From assembly GCA_943737045.1 (NCBI GenBank), contig CALSFV010000230.1:930001-994000 (forward strand): 64,000 nt of DNA, given 5' to 3'. The translations under genes were made by a program, and so were the position numbers. This stretch comes from Parapristionchus giblindavisi (Eukaryota; Nematoda; Chromadorea; Rhabditida; Diplogasteridae). The notes under the pieces were generated by a model, which saw only the letters and a list, made by a program, of their open reading frames with translations, ran no database searches and was not told where the DNA came from. Within the stretch, counting starts at the first letter, position 1, and every line of letters starts with the position of its first letter. Below are positions 35,601-48,720 of this stretch, piece after piece.

Positions 35601-38600
35601 ATGCTTGTTCAGCTTGAACAGCTTGTCTACTCGCAGACTCAGCCATTCTCTCAGCCTCATCCAATCTGTTTTCAGTTGATGTTGCGTGCTCCTTCCCTGA
35701 ATATATCAATCGATATTTTAAAATCAATACTTTATATTGTGCGTAGTCATTTAAAACTTACACATTTTAATCTCACTTCCTGACTCTTTTTCAGTACTGA
35801 GCTCTCTGAAATTATTGATTTTTCTCTTTTTTTTGGAATGATCTACTCACAACTTGGCGTCTCTCAATTCCGCCTCGAGGTCGTTCAGTCTGAAATTGCA
35901 TTGTAAAGTAGTCCGAAATAGAATACATTTCACCCGTTCTTTCAATCACTCAAAGGAAACAAAATGTGACAATTGAGGTGTCACTTCAAAGAGTTCTCTA
36001 TTATCGTGGACTAGACTCGTGTAGTAGAAGCATCGATAATGGTCGGAGATATTTCATCACTAACTTCTTTTTCAATTCATTGTTCTCATCTGCCAAACAC
36101 TTAGTCGCCGCTTTTTCCTCCTGAAATGTTTTTAATATCGATTTCTCAAATAAAAATTTAAAGAACTTACCTCTGAATTCTCACTGGATGAGGTTCCGGA
36201 TGCCTTTCTTGAGCTTTTTCCCGAGGTAGGAATGAGCTGACTGCTCGCTAAATAATCACTCAATCCATATTAAAATTGTGAAAATTAACTATCAATGAGT
36301 GACGAATACCAAGCAGTTAGACAGACAGTACGGAATCTACAGTATCTACAGTACCCATCATTTTTTGGACGAGGGCGACCGTCTTTTCAAATCGATCCGT
36401 AGCCGCGGAATAGGCGTCTGTCGTGGAGGATGACACTTCGGAATCGGCGACCGGGAGACGACCGCCACATGATGAACCATTGCGATGACCGTGTGCTGTG
36501 AATCCACGGATACGGTATAGTGGTGTACGGTACTACGGTGTACAGTGTACGGTACACTGTACAGTGGTGTACGGTCAACTGTATACTGATATACGGTATA
36601 CGATATACGGTGTACGGTATACTTCATTGATACGGTCTACTAGGACAATCACAGATATGGACATGCTCTAGTAGACAAAGGTGCACTCACTGAACCTGTA
36701 CCACGATCTCTTCATTTCAAACACTATTTATTTATTCTCTGGCAACTAGAGGCATTGTGTGAAAACTTGGCGAAGTGCCAAAAATACGCGAATACAGCTC
36801 TAACTGTCTGCGCCCTCTCACTTGGATATTCTTTCTCGCTTTTGCTCTACCTCGGTTAAAGGCACACCCGAGCTAATTTGAAACACTCTGCTCTGGTAAT
36901 GCTCTCTCGCGTTATTTGCCCACGAGAGAGCGTTGCCAGAGCAGAGAGTAAAATTAACTCGAGGTGTGAACGCTCTCGAAAGGCCGTGCAATGAACGTCC
37001 CGCGGTCGTAGGAACAGTGAATGCGCCATAGTCGGATTTGTATAATAAATATCTCTCATATGTATTTACGATCTTGTTTCAACTAGGTTTCAAAATATGA
37101 ATAAAGAATTCGTTCATCACACAATTTATTGACTTAAGATATTGTATTTTACAAATCCCACTTTTATTGTTGTATAACTAAAAAGCATTGCATTATGAAC
37201 ATTTATTCTGATGACTTTCTAGTTATACTTCTCAAACAAACTCAAATAATATTTTTTAACTTATGAAATAATAAAAATATTACCAAGATGTACATAGATA
37301 TCCCTGTGTTCCCAACCGTCTTCAGGAGCTTTCACATGACCACGACCGTCAAATCTGAAATTATATTAAACAATATTATTATGAAAATGTATTGTAAGCA
37401 TGATTTTAAAATTGTTTTGTGCAGTTTAGTACTTTTTCTTCCCAAGTTCGATGTGAACTTTTATTGCAGCTTTTCACTGCGAGCAGATCAAGAGATCGAT
37501 TCTTATCTATACATCTCTCACGTTGTCAATAAGTGCATGTCTTAAAACTGTTTAAAGTGATGAGATTGTCAATAATATGATTATGATTATTCTTTCCTAC
37601 GAAAACATCATATTTAGAATAGCAGAATAGCCCAAGTGCACGTACTTTCCCGTGTCATATTCCACACGAAATCGTGAAAAACTCATGTCATTTCTGACGT
37701 GAAAATGTGCCTATTAATATATCTTGCAAAGTTATAGTGTATCATTTCCTCGTTTAGTCGACCATCAAATCAACACTTCTTATCAACACTCTTATATATT
37801 CTACTAATGATCGTTCTTTCCAAGTTTTGTTTATCACTTTATAAGATAAAGTGTCTGCTACCTGGTTAATAGTCTCTACTCACTCCTGCATAAGAACTCC
37901 CCCATTTTATTGCCTTGCACAGACACCAAAACGGTCATTAAAACTTAGAAATACTGGTTTTGATTGTTGCGTAGTCAGTAAACTGAAACAGAGGCCGTAG
38001 ACCAATATTGTTTTGATCGGTCATTTATTTCACTAATAAGAGGTATAGAAAAAACAACCCAGAAACCAGAACCCAAAAAGGAAATACAATATATTTAATG
38101 GAATAAAGAAATAAATAAATTTGTAATACTAACGGTTCGGTGATGCAGCGAATGATACGAGCCCAATCAAGAGTTTTTGCGATATACGTACATAAGCATT
38201 TTTAGAACACCTTTGAACAACTTTGACCACACATTGTCAACGAAAGAGCGATAGACCAGAAGAGTTTTAAGGACACATCCCGAGCCGAGCTTGAAACTAT
38301 CAACGCTCTCTCTCTTTCTTTGTTTTCCAGAGCATGTTTTGTATAAGATTAAATGAAGAGACATTTTTGAATGGCAGAACGGAGAGAAAAAATCGTAGTT
38401 TGAGTCAGACGATTTAGCCAATTCACTATAGCGACGGACCTCACACCATATCGTCATTTCTATCAAATATTTGTTCGTTTATATGTTACGGAATAAAAAA
38501 TCAAAGATCAAAGATCAAAGATTAAAGATTACACTTACGACAACGCCTTTCTCGCACCATCATTTCCTCTGTAATACAATCCGTGAGCACCAGGGATCAA

Positions 38601-39115
38601 TGATTGAACTGTGGAGAATAAAAGGCGATTCGGTTGCTGAAAATAATTTTTTAATCATCTATTATATCATAAAAAATATTTTAAAAATATTAATTATCAA
38701 TATAATTTTTAAAATTATCAATTTTTAAATTATGAAATTTTCGGAAAAAAACAACAAAAATATGATTCGAAAATATTTATTGTTAGGTTAGTGGGGAAGT
38801 TTAATTTTGCTATGTAAAAAACACTAACTTTAACATCAAGTGGAACATCGACTGATTCAATTAGGAGACGTAACCATCCTGTAAGAAAAAATAACTTGGT
38901 AATAAAATGCAAAACCGAAATCGCTTATACGCGACGGAAATCTCCCCTCTAAAAAAGGCATTGTCGGAAATATGTCTTTGAAGATATATTTGACGGAATA
39001 AATAAATATATATTTTTTTAAAAATCGTATTGAATGTGATAATCTACATCTTTTTTTTTGAAATTGGAGGGGGAAACAAACCCTTAGTGGAATGGGGCGC
39101 ATTATCTGTCTCCAT
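26691..39115 (-). CDS. TDP-43 N-domain / modular coiled-coil / glycogen-binding domain protein
   Basis: About 1.2 k residues in over 40 exons. N-terminus: exons 39082-39115, 38829-38878, 38539-38636, 37284-37354 give a TDP-43-type N-terminal domain (LLIESVDVPLDVK, NRLLFSTVQSLIPGAHGLYY, APEDGWEHRDIYVHL; human has VLLSTVTAQFPGACGLRYR and APDAGWGNLVYVV). No RRMs follow. Exons 36355-36495 and 36171-36247 are Ser/Thr-rich. Exons 36120 to 28020 are coiled coil with repeated modules AEWSLGEHRAWLDQAKAR, AEWNLGEHTAWLNEARSK, GELESGYAHHEWLLSQRM and exon ends such as NDQKWR. C-terminal exons near 27500, 27290, 27085 and 26790 give a CBM48 fold: FIIGSFSTWECC, LYLPKGRHEFRFIVEGGW, FGTTNNWISVE, stop TAA. The glycogen-contact positions of AMPK beta are W, R (for K), W, N. 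Every junction I checked keeps phase, supporting one gene. Some middle exons are approximate. Confidence 0.8.
27717..27790 (+). other. tRNA-like sequence (decayed tRNA or SINE head)
   Basis: A-box-like tggtgtagtgg and B-box ggttcgaaacc, with an anticodon-arm-like gcgct / agcgt stem. The T stem and acceptor stem pair poorly, so I do not call a working tRNA. Lies in an intron of the coiled-coil gene. Confidence 0.4.
28340..28417. mobile_element. Hairpin MITE, family A, degenerate
   Basis: Arms gcagcattctctcgc and gagagagtgcggccagaac, outer gacacgcccga. A shorter relative lies at 29390-29464. Confidence 0.6.
29999..30110. mobile_element. Hairpin MITE, family A
   Basis: Starts ttaggcacacccgagctaat and folds back around tctcgtagacagcgaaaacg to aattagcttgg. 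Intron of the coiled-coil gene. Confidence 0.8.
31752..31818. repeat. Perfect 28-bp hairpin with 11-nt loop
   Basis: Left arm 31752-31779 begins gaagactatagatctgtcct; right arm 31791-31818 is its exact reverse complement. Lies in an intron of the coiled-coil gene and is unrelated to the MITE family. Confidence 0.95.
31982..32090. mobile_element. Hairpin MITE, family A
   Basis: Starts ttaaaggcacaacccgagc; arms ttgcaatgctctcg and cgagagagcattgtcagag. Confidence 0.8.
34841..35013. mobile_element. Two adjacent family A MITEs
   Basis: A short remnant at 34841-34892 (ctgcgagagagtggtgcgga) is followed by a full copy at 34908-35013 (aaaagcataccacgatc ... cagagcggagagtaaaactt). Lies between coiled-coil exons. 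Confidence 0.7.
36520..36620. repeat. Palindromic tacggtata-rich stretch
   Basis: Dense overlapping copies of tacggtata, gtgtacggtac and acagtgtac, forming many small hairpins, just upstream (on the minus strand) of the linker exon 36355-36495. Confidence 0.7.
36856..36968. mobile_element. Hairpin MITE, family A, near-intact
   Basis: gttaaaggcacacccgagc ... aattaactcgaggtgtga with ctctggtaatgctctctcgc / cacgagagagcgttgccaga inner arms. One of the best copies. Confidence 0.85.
38264..38392. mobile_element. Family A MITE, degenerate
   Basis: Left end ttttaaggacacatcccgag and tatcaacgctctctctc; the right half is interrupted and diverged (agaacggagagaaa). Confidence 0.5.
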
Positions 39116-39371
39116 CCTCTAGTTTAACCCTTTAGTTGAGGTCGATTGAACCTAAAAGGACAGATTACATCATTTATGGATACTTATCAATTTGCACATT
39201 TTAGATAAATTATGCAGACGGCTAGAGGGACTAAAGTTATTATGTTGCCACTTAGAAGACGGAAAACATTTCTGTTATTGTCCTGGGCAGCTGCAGAAAA
39301 CGTGCGAAACAAAGCGAGGAAAGAGGAAGAAAGAAACAGAAGGGTTGTTTCTATGAATGAACGGATGGGTA

Positions 39372-39456
39372 GAGAGAGTTGAAGATGGAGAGGTAGAGAC
39401 AGAGGGAGAGGGAGAGGCAGAGGGAGAGGGAGAGGGAGAGGCAGAGGGAGAGGCAA
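39372..39456. repeat. (GAGAGG)n-type microsatellite
   Basis: Imperfect gagggagaggcagagg units; responsible for a long Leu/Pro frame on the minus strand that I reject as coding. Confidence 0.95.
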
Positions 39457-40808
39457 GGATCGAGACTCAGCAACTGCTAGATGGTTGAACAATGTTGATC
39501 ATGTTACTTTTGCAAGAGGTGGGAGCAGTATAAATCACTCTAAGGATATTATATGATCATAGCAGCGGTCCTATTTCAAACGTTGCATGTAATAGGTATA
39601 TTTGAAATAGAGTGCACACCAATACTTTTCATTATTTACTATACATTTAATAACGGTGTTTTTATCACAACACTAACCAAAAAATCGTTTTCACGTGTGA
39701 CATTTAATTAATAAATTTTCAAATGCGGATGTCTTCTTGAATGGAAATTAATTTTGTCGGCAAAAAATTATTGTGGGTAAGCAACCCTATCCCCAAATTT
39801 GGACAACTCTGCATGTGATAGGCTGATAGGGTACAGTATTATAAAAGTGTTACCCAACATGTTCAAACCATTTCAAAATAGGTATATTATTCACGGTACC
39901 TACAGTACTCCATAGCCCATTACAGTAAACATCCTCATGAATATACATCTATCAACAATTGTGAGTTTCACGACACTCTCATTACACATCGATATTCATT
40001 TGAACTACTGCACTTTGCAGACACATATTATGGACGGATAGATCCATCTTTAAATTAATAATCTATCGTTTATTAGACTTCAGAGAATATCGATATATTG
40101 TCATCTCCCTACCATTTTGCAAGGCAGAATAAAGAATAAGAAAATATTTCTTTTAAATCGTAATTTATATATTATTTTTGCTCCACTTCATTTTCCAATT
40201 TGCACGACCTACATAAATAGAAAAGTGCAAAACTTACTGCACGTAGTGTTGGATAGTTGATCAGAGCGATCGTGTGAGTGTAAGAAAGATGAGAGATGGA
40301 TGAACTAATTGAATGAAAGATGAAGTGATATGGAGATAGATAATAGTCGAGATGGAGAGAGTAAGTAAAACTGTGACCAAGTTGGCAATGTTGACTTTCA
40401 AGGTGAGAGCGAACTTGTAACGGGGTGGTGGGTAGTGCGTGAGAGAGACATAAATATTATGAGTGGTGTGATTTCATCTCAAATGCAATTATGGACGACT
40501 AACGATCAAACTCTTCACGTGCACCAGAGATATGGCTCGATTTGACAATCACAAACCACATCATTATCTATTTAAAAATACTATTTAATTTTAAGATTAT
40601 TGTGCATGCCAACCAAAATTGTATCGCTTAATTATCATTAATTTAGTCACATGACCTGAGAGATAGATAACAAGCCATTAGATATTCTCCAATTAAGTGA
40701 TAACGATTAGAATTCGTTGACTATAAAACGGTAGAGACTAGAGAACAGATAACTATATCAGCAAGATGCAATTAACTATTTAAGAATCTTCAGCTAAACT
40801 AGAATTAA

Positions 40809-40905
40809 CGGCACCCAAGAACTAATTTGAAACACTCCGCTCTGGCATTACTTTGTCTACGAGAGATCCTTGCTCGAAGGGAGAGTAAAATTCGCTCGGG
40901 ATATG
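40809..40905. mobile_element. Hairpin MITE, family A
   Basis: aacggcacccaagaactaat ... gggagagtaaaattcgctcg. Confidence 0.75.
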
Positions 40906-41548
40906 AATTTAAGCTAATTGTAAGGAATCGAAAGATAAATCGTAGTTTCTGAATGAAGAATAAACGAGTAGTAGATCGATATTGATTATTCGACACTTTA
41001 GAATTTCCGTTTTGAACGATTTTTTTTTCGAAATTTCTCTTTGAAAAAGGGATAAAACATAATTAATTAGCAGCAAAAATGAAGTTCCAGGATGGTAAAC
41101 TCCCAAAATTGGGTAACGTCGGTGATATTCATGTGATATTAACTATATTCCACATGTGAGCAGTAGACACCGATATCAATTGGGTTATCACTCTGTATTT
41201 ATAGACAAGGTCACTTGACATATAAACACAAGAGATCTTGCAAAAAACTCGAGCCGACTGAATAGCGTGCAACTGGGGGATAATCGAATTAGCCTAACGA
41301 ACTGTGAGATTTGTAAGGCCATGTAAGGACGGTTGATAACAACTATAGCAGTTTTCGATCTTTAATCGGACTAAGATAGGCTTGAAGTTAGAAATCGCGA
41401 TACTTTGTTTAATATTACTACTACAAATTTACATTTCAAAACTTAAATTTAATGTGCATGCAATCCTATACCTGTTCATTTTGATATATTCAATTATTAC
41501 AATAATTTAATTAATCATACCTACAGTCATTTATCATCTATATTCTAT

Positions 41549-41637
41549 TAAAGTCACACCCCAAGCTAACATGAAATTCTCCGCTCTGGCCACATTCTCT
41601 TTATTTGTCGTCGAGAGAGTACTGACAATGCGGAGTC
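41549..41637. mobile_element. Family A MITE, right end lost
   Basis: aaagtcacaccccaagctaa and ctccgctctggccacattct, then gtcgagagagtactgacaat; the outer right terminus is missing. Confidence 0.65.
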
Positions 41638-43459
41638 ATATTCAAAATCATTTAATCACGCCAATAAAAACGAATTTCAGTGCAATAAATCAATGGACTG
41701 TGTTGGAAAATGTGAAAGGCGAAAGGACGTTAGGACTATGGAAAAGAATAAATAAGGGGGCTTCTTCCGGGTGCGAAATGTCTAACAGACATTCCGCACG
41801 TTCTATCCTATTGATTCCCATGCTCTTTGGAGACTTGGAGTGAGTGAGAATCTCTTCTCTCTCTCTCACACTCTCACTCATCATTACACATCTTCCAAGA
41901 CGTCTTCGTTTTTTTTTCTGCGACTGACCCCAATTACACATTTCTTTATATATCTTTCTTTATCAGCGATCCATAATGAATTTGTGTGCGAAAAAACAGA
42001 GAGAGTATACAAAGGCGAGGTGGTTCGTATATCAACAGTCGGGTGTGTTACAACAGTACTTATAAGCAAGAAGAAGTGATTATGTCAAGTGAGAGATAGG
42101 AAACGGGGCATACAGACTACGGTAGGCGCTATCGATTGATTAAAAAAATCACCGGGACAATGCTGCGAGACTACTGTACATAGATATTATTACAATGATA
42201 AAGTGAAACGTATTATGGAAGGGTATGGTTTGGGCGAGGGGAAGAAATCACGGGTTCATTTTAATGGAAATTGTCACAACGATAGTACGGATAGTATATA
42301 CGACACGGTACATATATGAGGCGGGTTCACACTCTCAAATCACGATTGTTCAGAGATATAATATATGCAAGGGGATGTATACTGTAACGGGGTGGGGGTA
42401 CTGTAGGTACAGTGAGGCACATCATTATTAAGGGGTAAAAGTAGATTGGATAGAAGCGAATTGGGGTTGATATAGTGTACACATATAGAAGCGAATGAAT
42501 ATACATATACTAAGATAGCATGCGATCACACAACACACACAGCAACGGCGGACACACGAACAACGCACGTACAGGACACACAGACGATATTTCATTGCAT
42601 ATATATATATATAATATAAATATATCCGAGGACACACTCACAATATGGATAGCGAATCGATTGGAAACAAAAAAAGAGTTAATACTAGATTAAAGCATGT
42701 TTGGGTTGTGGATGAGAGGTTTGAGGAGATAAGCGAAAGATAGACTGGTATACAAAGGTCATAGACGAATCAAGTACAATAGAATAACAAATAACTTTGG
42801 TTATGAAAACAATAGCAGCTAGAGACAGACAAAAGCATTGTACAGTGGATATCGATGGGTAGATCAGTGAACGTTGTCACTGTCATTGTCATTCCCCATT
42901 TGTCATTGTTTTGACAGAAGAACAATCACAGATAATGATAGATAAAACTACTCTAAAAATGTATTATGAGGCGACGTGGGATGAAGGATATAGATAATAA
43001 TAAAAGAGATCAGACATATCCAAAGAGATATAGACAGAGCAAAGGGAATTGTGGTGTGCTCGAAGGCGACGTTTCTTCGAGTGAGGACGGACGACGTTTC
43101 ACAAATCAGAGTACTGTAAATCCTGAGATTGGACGGAGGGAACAAAAGAGCGACCAGAATGTGTGGATAGAACGAAAGAAAGAGAATATCGATTAAAGTG
43201 GAAGAATGGGAGGATCAAGTGATCGATTATTATAATACCGTAGTATACATACACAACCATGCGAGAGTGGTGGGACCAGCGATGGAATGACTAGATTATT
43301 GATTGATTGATTGAAGAAAGAGGGATATGTATGTCATCAGAATTGAGAGAAAGAAACGAATAAACAACAGTGAACAACACTCGTACTGGTATCTTCAATA
43401 ATTGCAAACTAATCAATAATTAGAAGGAAGAATAAATCAATAAATGAGGATGGGGCGGA

Positions 43460-46400
43460 CTACGGTTGGATTACCGTAGTAGCATCGTGCTGGGATGGAG
43501 GAGGCGGAGCTGCAGTTAGGAGGGGACTACTCTCGGATTCTCTCAACTCACTTTCGGTTCGGGACCGAACAAAGGTGGATTGAGGGATTACGGTAGTTGC
43601 TTCGGATTGATCATCATCTGCATCCGATAGAGACGATGGGGATGATGGTGGAGGTGGGCGGGGCGTGGAAGGGGCGGAGTCGAGTCCTCGAACTATCGAA
43701 GCTGATGAACCGAATGAACCCATCGATCCACTATGATGACGGATGATCATACGTTCGGGGAACTGAATTGTTCATTGATTAGAGATTGATATTTCTAAAT
43801 ACCCTAGGTCCCAGCACGACTACCGTACCTCTTTAATCTTAATGATGGGTGGCGGTTCGGATCCGATGACAATACTCTTCAATTGGTCAACATCATCTTT
43901 TCCTTCTCCTCCACTTTCGTCCTTGTCACTGATGCCTTCACGATCCTCTTTCAGTCGTTGAGCCTCCAGATATCGTCGCTCGTAGATCTCAGGACCCACT
44001 GAAATATACAGGGCATATATCATCAATTGCTTTCTCATCGACGCAACCAGTCTCCAATTGATACCCAAGTTCATCAAAATGGCATAAAGATACATTAAAA
44101 CGCGAAAGCACCTGGTTTGCGCCACTTTGGAAAGAACGGCACTAATTAGTAGTAAGTCGGATAAGAATCGACTGTACGAGAACCATTTTCATTCTTTGTA
44201 TATTCATTAGCGCTTGTCTCTCATATGCAAATAGTCATCATATAGTCGATTCTCATCCGACCTAGTGCCGAAAGAGCTCTAGCAATCCTGCTTTAATGGA
44301 TTCAAACGTTACAAACTACGAAGTCTAGCTGCATTTTGGGATTTAAAAAAAAACATGATCGCATTATGAAATTGTTTAACGTAAGCACACCATAGGCACA
44401 TGATTTAATTACTATGTAAGATAAATTAAATTAAATTAAACTCACCAAAGAATGTGAGTTGGACAGGCAGAAAGAGTAGAGCATGAATGGATCCGATTGG
44501 AATGAGACCGAGATAGAAGAGGAAGTAGTATGTCTGAATATAGAGTTCATATTAATTAAAATAATAATAATAATAACTTTTTTCTCTAAAACATTCATTG
44601 ATATGTTCTGTCCAAAAGTGATCGAACGATAAAAAGGAAAAGAAAACAGTACACTTTTGCACAATCTCTCGCCTTTATGTCCTATTTTCGTAACTTTGGT
44701 CACCACACACGTTAACATAACATCATTAAAGGCACATTGTGAATTAATTTTACTCTCCGCTATCCCGCGTTCTTTGCTTATGAAAGAGTATGACCAGAGA
44801 GTTTCAAATTTGCACATGGTGTGCCTTTAAGATAAAGAAAAAAAGAAAAAAATTGTACCTCAAAGATTTGTGAGTGGGCAAACGATAACACAAGCAGACC
44901 GAGCATTTTAGTGATGATGATACCAGTAAAGACCTGACAAAGATCAAAGATCAATCACAAAGATCAAAGATCAAAGTGTGCCACTTACCGTACTTCCGAC
45001 GTTAACCAACGCTTCCGTTGATCGTTCAACCCGATCGAGTTTGCCCGAATTCGTGTACGCATAGATGAGATGGACGTAGAATTCGAGATCGATACCCAAA
45101 GACTAAAATTGTACAAAATAAAATCAACATATCGATTGCAGAGGGCAGGATGATACTGGACAACATCAACCGAAGCAGGGGGATTTCTTGGCAAACACCC
45201 CGTTCGTGTGACGTCACGTTTATTGACAAACGGTTTCTCCACGTTCATCGATACTCCCCATTGCTCCATTTCAAACACATTTCATTTCACCTTGCGCATT
45301 TTTGCCATATTCACTAATTAAAAAATTTTTGTACGATAAAATAAATAAATAATATAAAAAATATCGTACCATGGCCAGATTGACAATAGTGAGTGCGTTG
45401 AGCTCAATCGACATCATCCACATGTATCCAACCAACAGAAGCGTAGACGAGAGTGTATTCACGGCTACGATCAGCGCCGATGTCGGGGATACTGTAGAGA
45501 GAATACATTATTGATTGATAAGATTGATTGTTTACACTACAAACTACAACAATAAAAATATCGATTGGATATACCTGTAGATAACATCAATCCAACGAAA
45601 GCGACACCGGCCGATAACGATAATTGAGAGATTGTAGATGTGGCGATGAACTGAAAAAGATCAATGATTAAAGATCAAAGATCGTTCCCATTTCAATATC
45701 GTCAAACTCCTACAGATCAATCAATCAATACTCACCAGATATTGATCGTAGTAGACATAGTAGAACGAGTAGGGAAACACCTAGAAGTAATTGAATGAGA
45801 TCAAAGATCAATATGTCAAAGATCAAAGATCAAACCTCGACGTTATTGATGTCACTCGCTTGCAATTTCCGATTGATTTGATCACAGATCGAACGAGAGA
45901 GCGCTAGACCATCGATGTACTCTTCAGAGGTCCTGAACAATATCAAAGATAGACAATCTGATAGCTACAGTAACTAAGCGAGCATGTGATCTACAGTAAC
46001 CGAACGAGTCTTGTATGGAGTATCAAAATGAAGTAGAAAAGATACAAGAAACGAAGTAAGCGATGGAAATCCATCTCACTTCTCTTGATTTTCAATGGGA
46101 CATTTATTATAATAATAAATAAATAGAGTAAAGTGAAACCTAAACGAAGCGTGAAACGATCGAAGATAGAATGCCTCCACTCGTCCATGGTCATTGTAGG
46201 CAATCGACTCACGATGAGCCATACCACCACTGCAAAGATCAAAGATCAAAGATGGAAGATCAAGAGGTCACAAGAGTCAAACCTCGTTGGACATGACTTC
46301 GACGGCATCGTTCGTGTAAACTGTAGCAGATCTCGGGCGTATTTGTCATCCTGAAAGATCAAAGATCAAAGATCAACTCCATGAAATACTCAATAACGAA

Positions 46401-48685
46401 AAATGAAGAGTATATCAAAACTCACAATTCGATCTTTCGCATTCACACAGACCGCACAGCTCACATCTGAATAAGCATAATCCATAATGCAATCAATAAA
46501 TAAATCGATAAATACATCAATCAATCAATCAATCAATCAATAAAAAATCAAATCAGTAAATCAATCAACCCTCACCATTCTCACTACAGTATCCTCCATT
46601 GTGTGCATCTCGCATACAACACGATGTATTGTGTGTTGTATCGTGTCTCAACCACACACCGTAATCATCCAACCAATTGTACGCACTCTGTGCTATCAGA
46701 CGTCTGAAAGATAAGGAATGGGTAAACAATAATATAATATATGGTTTATGTTTTTTGAATCAGAATTTTAAACTCTTTAACATGAGATTAGTTTTTTGTT
46801 GTTTTTTTCCATCCAAGGTTACCCGACGGGTAACCACTCGGTGTTAACCATTGGGAAGCACTTCGGGTTAATCATGGGCTAACCATAACGAGTTAACCAT
46901 AGGGATATGACTATGGTCAACGACTGGGTATCTATTCACTCACCCATCAGTTGCTCTCACGGCCTCAGAGATGAGAGATCCGAGTGAGTCGGGAAGACAG
47001 CCATCGCCGGTGCAGAACCTGCACAATTCATGTTTCAGTGATATCATAAACGACAATGCCGAATAACAATCACAATAAGTGTGAGCGCCTCTAAATACAA
47101 AAACACAATCATTATACCCATGATCCATTAATGCAAATACAATCACACCACTACATGTATCATCGATATCTGACTACCCAATTAACTCTCATATACTTGT
47201 TCATTCAAATATTGTCCCATCCCATGTTTTTTATGTATGCTAAATAAAATTTTTTAAAAAAAGTTCATCTATTTCACTGATGATTTATATAAACGCATAA
47301 ACATCATAATAATAACAATTTAAAAAAAAGAAGATAAAACAATTCAATAAGCATACCGTTTCCGGAATTCAGGGTCATCCAGTGGCAGCGAATCTCCCTC
47401 TTTGGTAGATCTGCAAAACACAATATTGATTGGTATGTTATTTGATATTATTGATTTTTTAAAACATTCTAATGTACGTACGCTCTAACATATTTCAATA
47501 GCATTTATCTAATTCGTTTCTACTCATTTATAAGATGAAAATTATCATTTGTTTTTGTAAAAAGTGTTATAAATACGGTATACCAAACAAAAAAATACAG
47601 TATACCTAACAACAAAATGTACAGGTAGAGAAATGGGAAGAACATTAGGAAGAACTGTCATGAACTGATGAACGTAGCTGTCCTGAACACAGAACACAAA
47701 TAATTATCGAACGATCATTTAGAACCACTACCGTATACCTTCGGGACGGCCATTTTCTCGTCGAGACCAATCGACAATCGCGGAATCACAGTGATAACAG
47801 ATGCGATCAGCACGAAATGGAAGAGGATCTGGAAAAGGTCAACAGATTATATTGATTGAAAAGAAGTAGAGTACCGTAGTAATCCACAGACAAAAATCAA
47901 TCGATAAGCTTACCGTAGTGCAACGGCCGGCCCATGTGAAAATCCACTTGGAGTAGTACTTCTCGATGAAGAGTGGAAAGATGCCCCGTGATGGACAAAT
48001 CTGCAAACAGAAGATTCAATTAACAACTATATTTAATAGTGCCTAGTCAATTTCATGTTTCACTTGGATCATGTTACAGAAATATAATGCTCATATTCAG
48101 TAACTTTTTCACTAGCGTATATTGTAATGAAAATACAATGAAACGACGAGCGATTGAGACTATGTTGGATAAAGGGATTGATTGGAAGATGGAGATATAG
48201 ATATCTTCTGGGGACTCACCTCCAGGTTCCTGTTGTATTGAGAGTCCAGTCCCACGATGCGACATGCCCAACAGGCACACAGAGAACAACACCGATTCAC
48301 CTACAACCATGACGATGATAAGGAGACTTTTGGTAGATTATATCGATCGATAATCAATCAATAATAAATCAATAAATAATCCCTCACCGTTTGCCGCTTC
48401 ATATTCATGACAAAAACGGGCACGAATATGGTAAGAGTGAAGAGGAAGTTGAGGATGACACCGGCTGAGGCATAGTACGAGAAGACCTTGAGAACGGGAG
48501 CAGATGAGAGGGCTACTGTAAATCAATCACATACTTATATTATTATATGCTCATTTAATTTTTTCCACCAACTATAATCACATAATCTTTTCGTATATAA
48601 TAATAATAATAATCCCTTTTAACACACTCCACATTCAGTGGCAACACAGCTTATTGTTAATTAGCTAATCTTGATAAACAGTATT

Positions 48686-48720
<35 letters not shown>

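Larger units (their letters stand above)
39119..43459. other. Spacer between two genes; no gene supported
   Basis: Holds the 3' flank of the NPC1-like gene and the 5' flank of the coiled-coil gene. Contains a GA microsatellite, two family A MITEs and short AT-rich frames without splice context or motifs. Confidence 0.5.

Noticed and set aside
37284..37354. SWAP/CLASRP-like splicing factor exon (FDGRGHVK resembles DRYDGRGHL)
   Set aside because: The neighbouring exons fit the TDP-43 N-terminal domain over its whole length, so the short similarity is coincidental.
37284..39115. Full TDP-43 (TARDBP) gene
   Set aside because: Only the N-terminal domain is present; no RRM exons (RNP motifs) occur downstream, and splice phase leads into the Ser-rich linker and coiled coil instead.
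39187..39492. Leu/Pro repeat frame
   Set aside because: It is a direct translation of the GA-rich microsatellite at 39372-39456.
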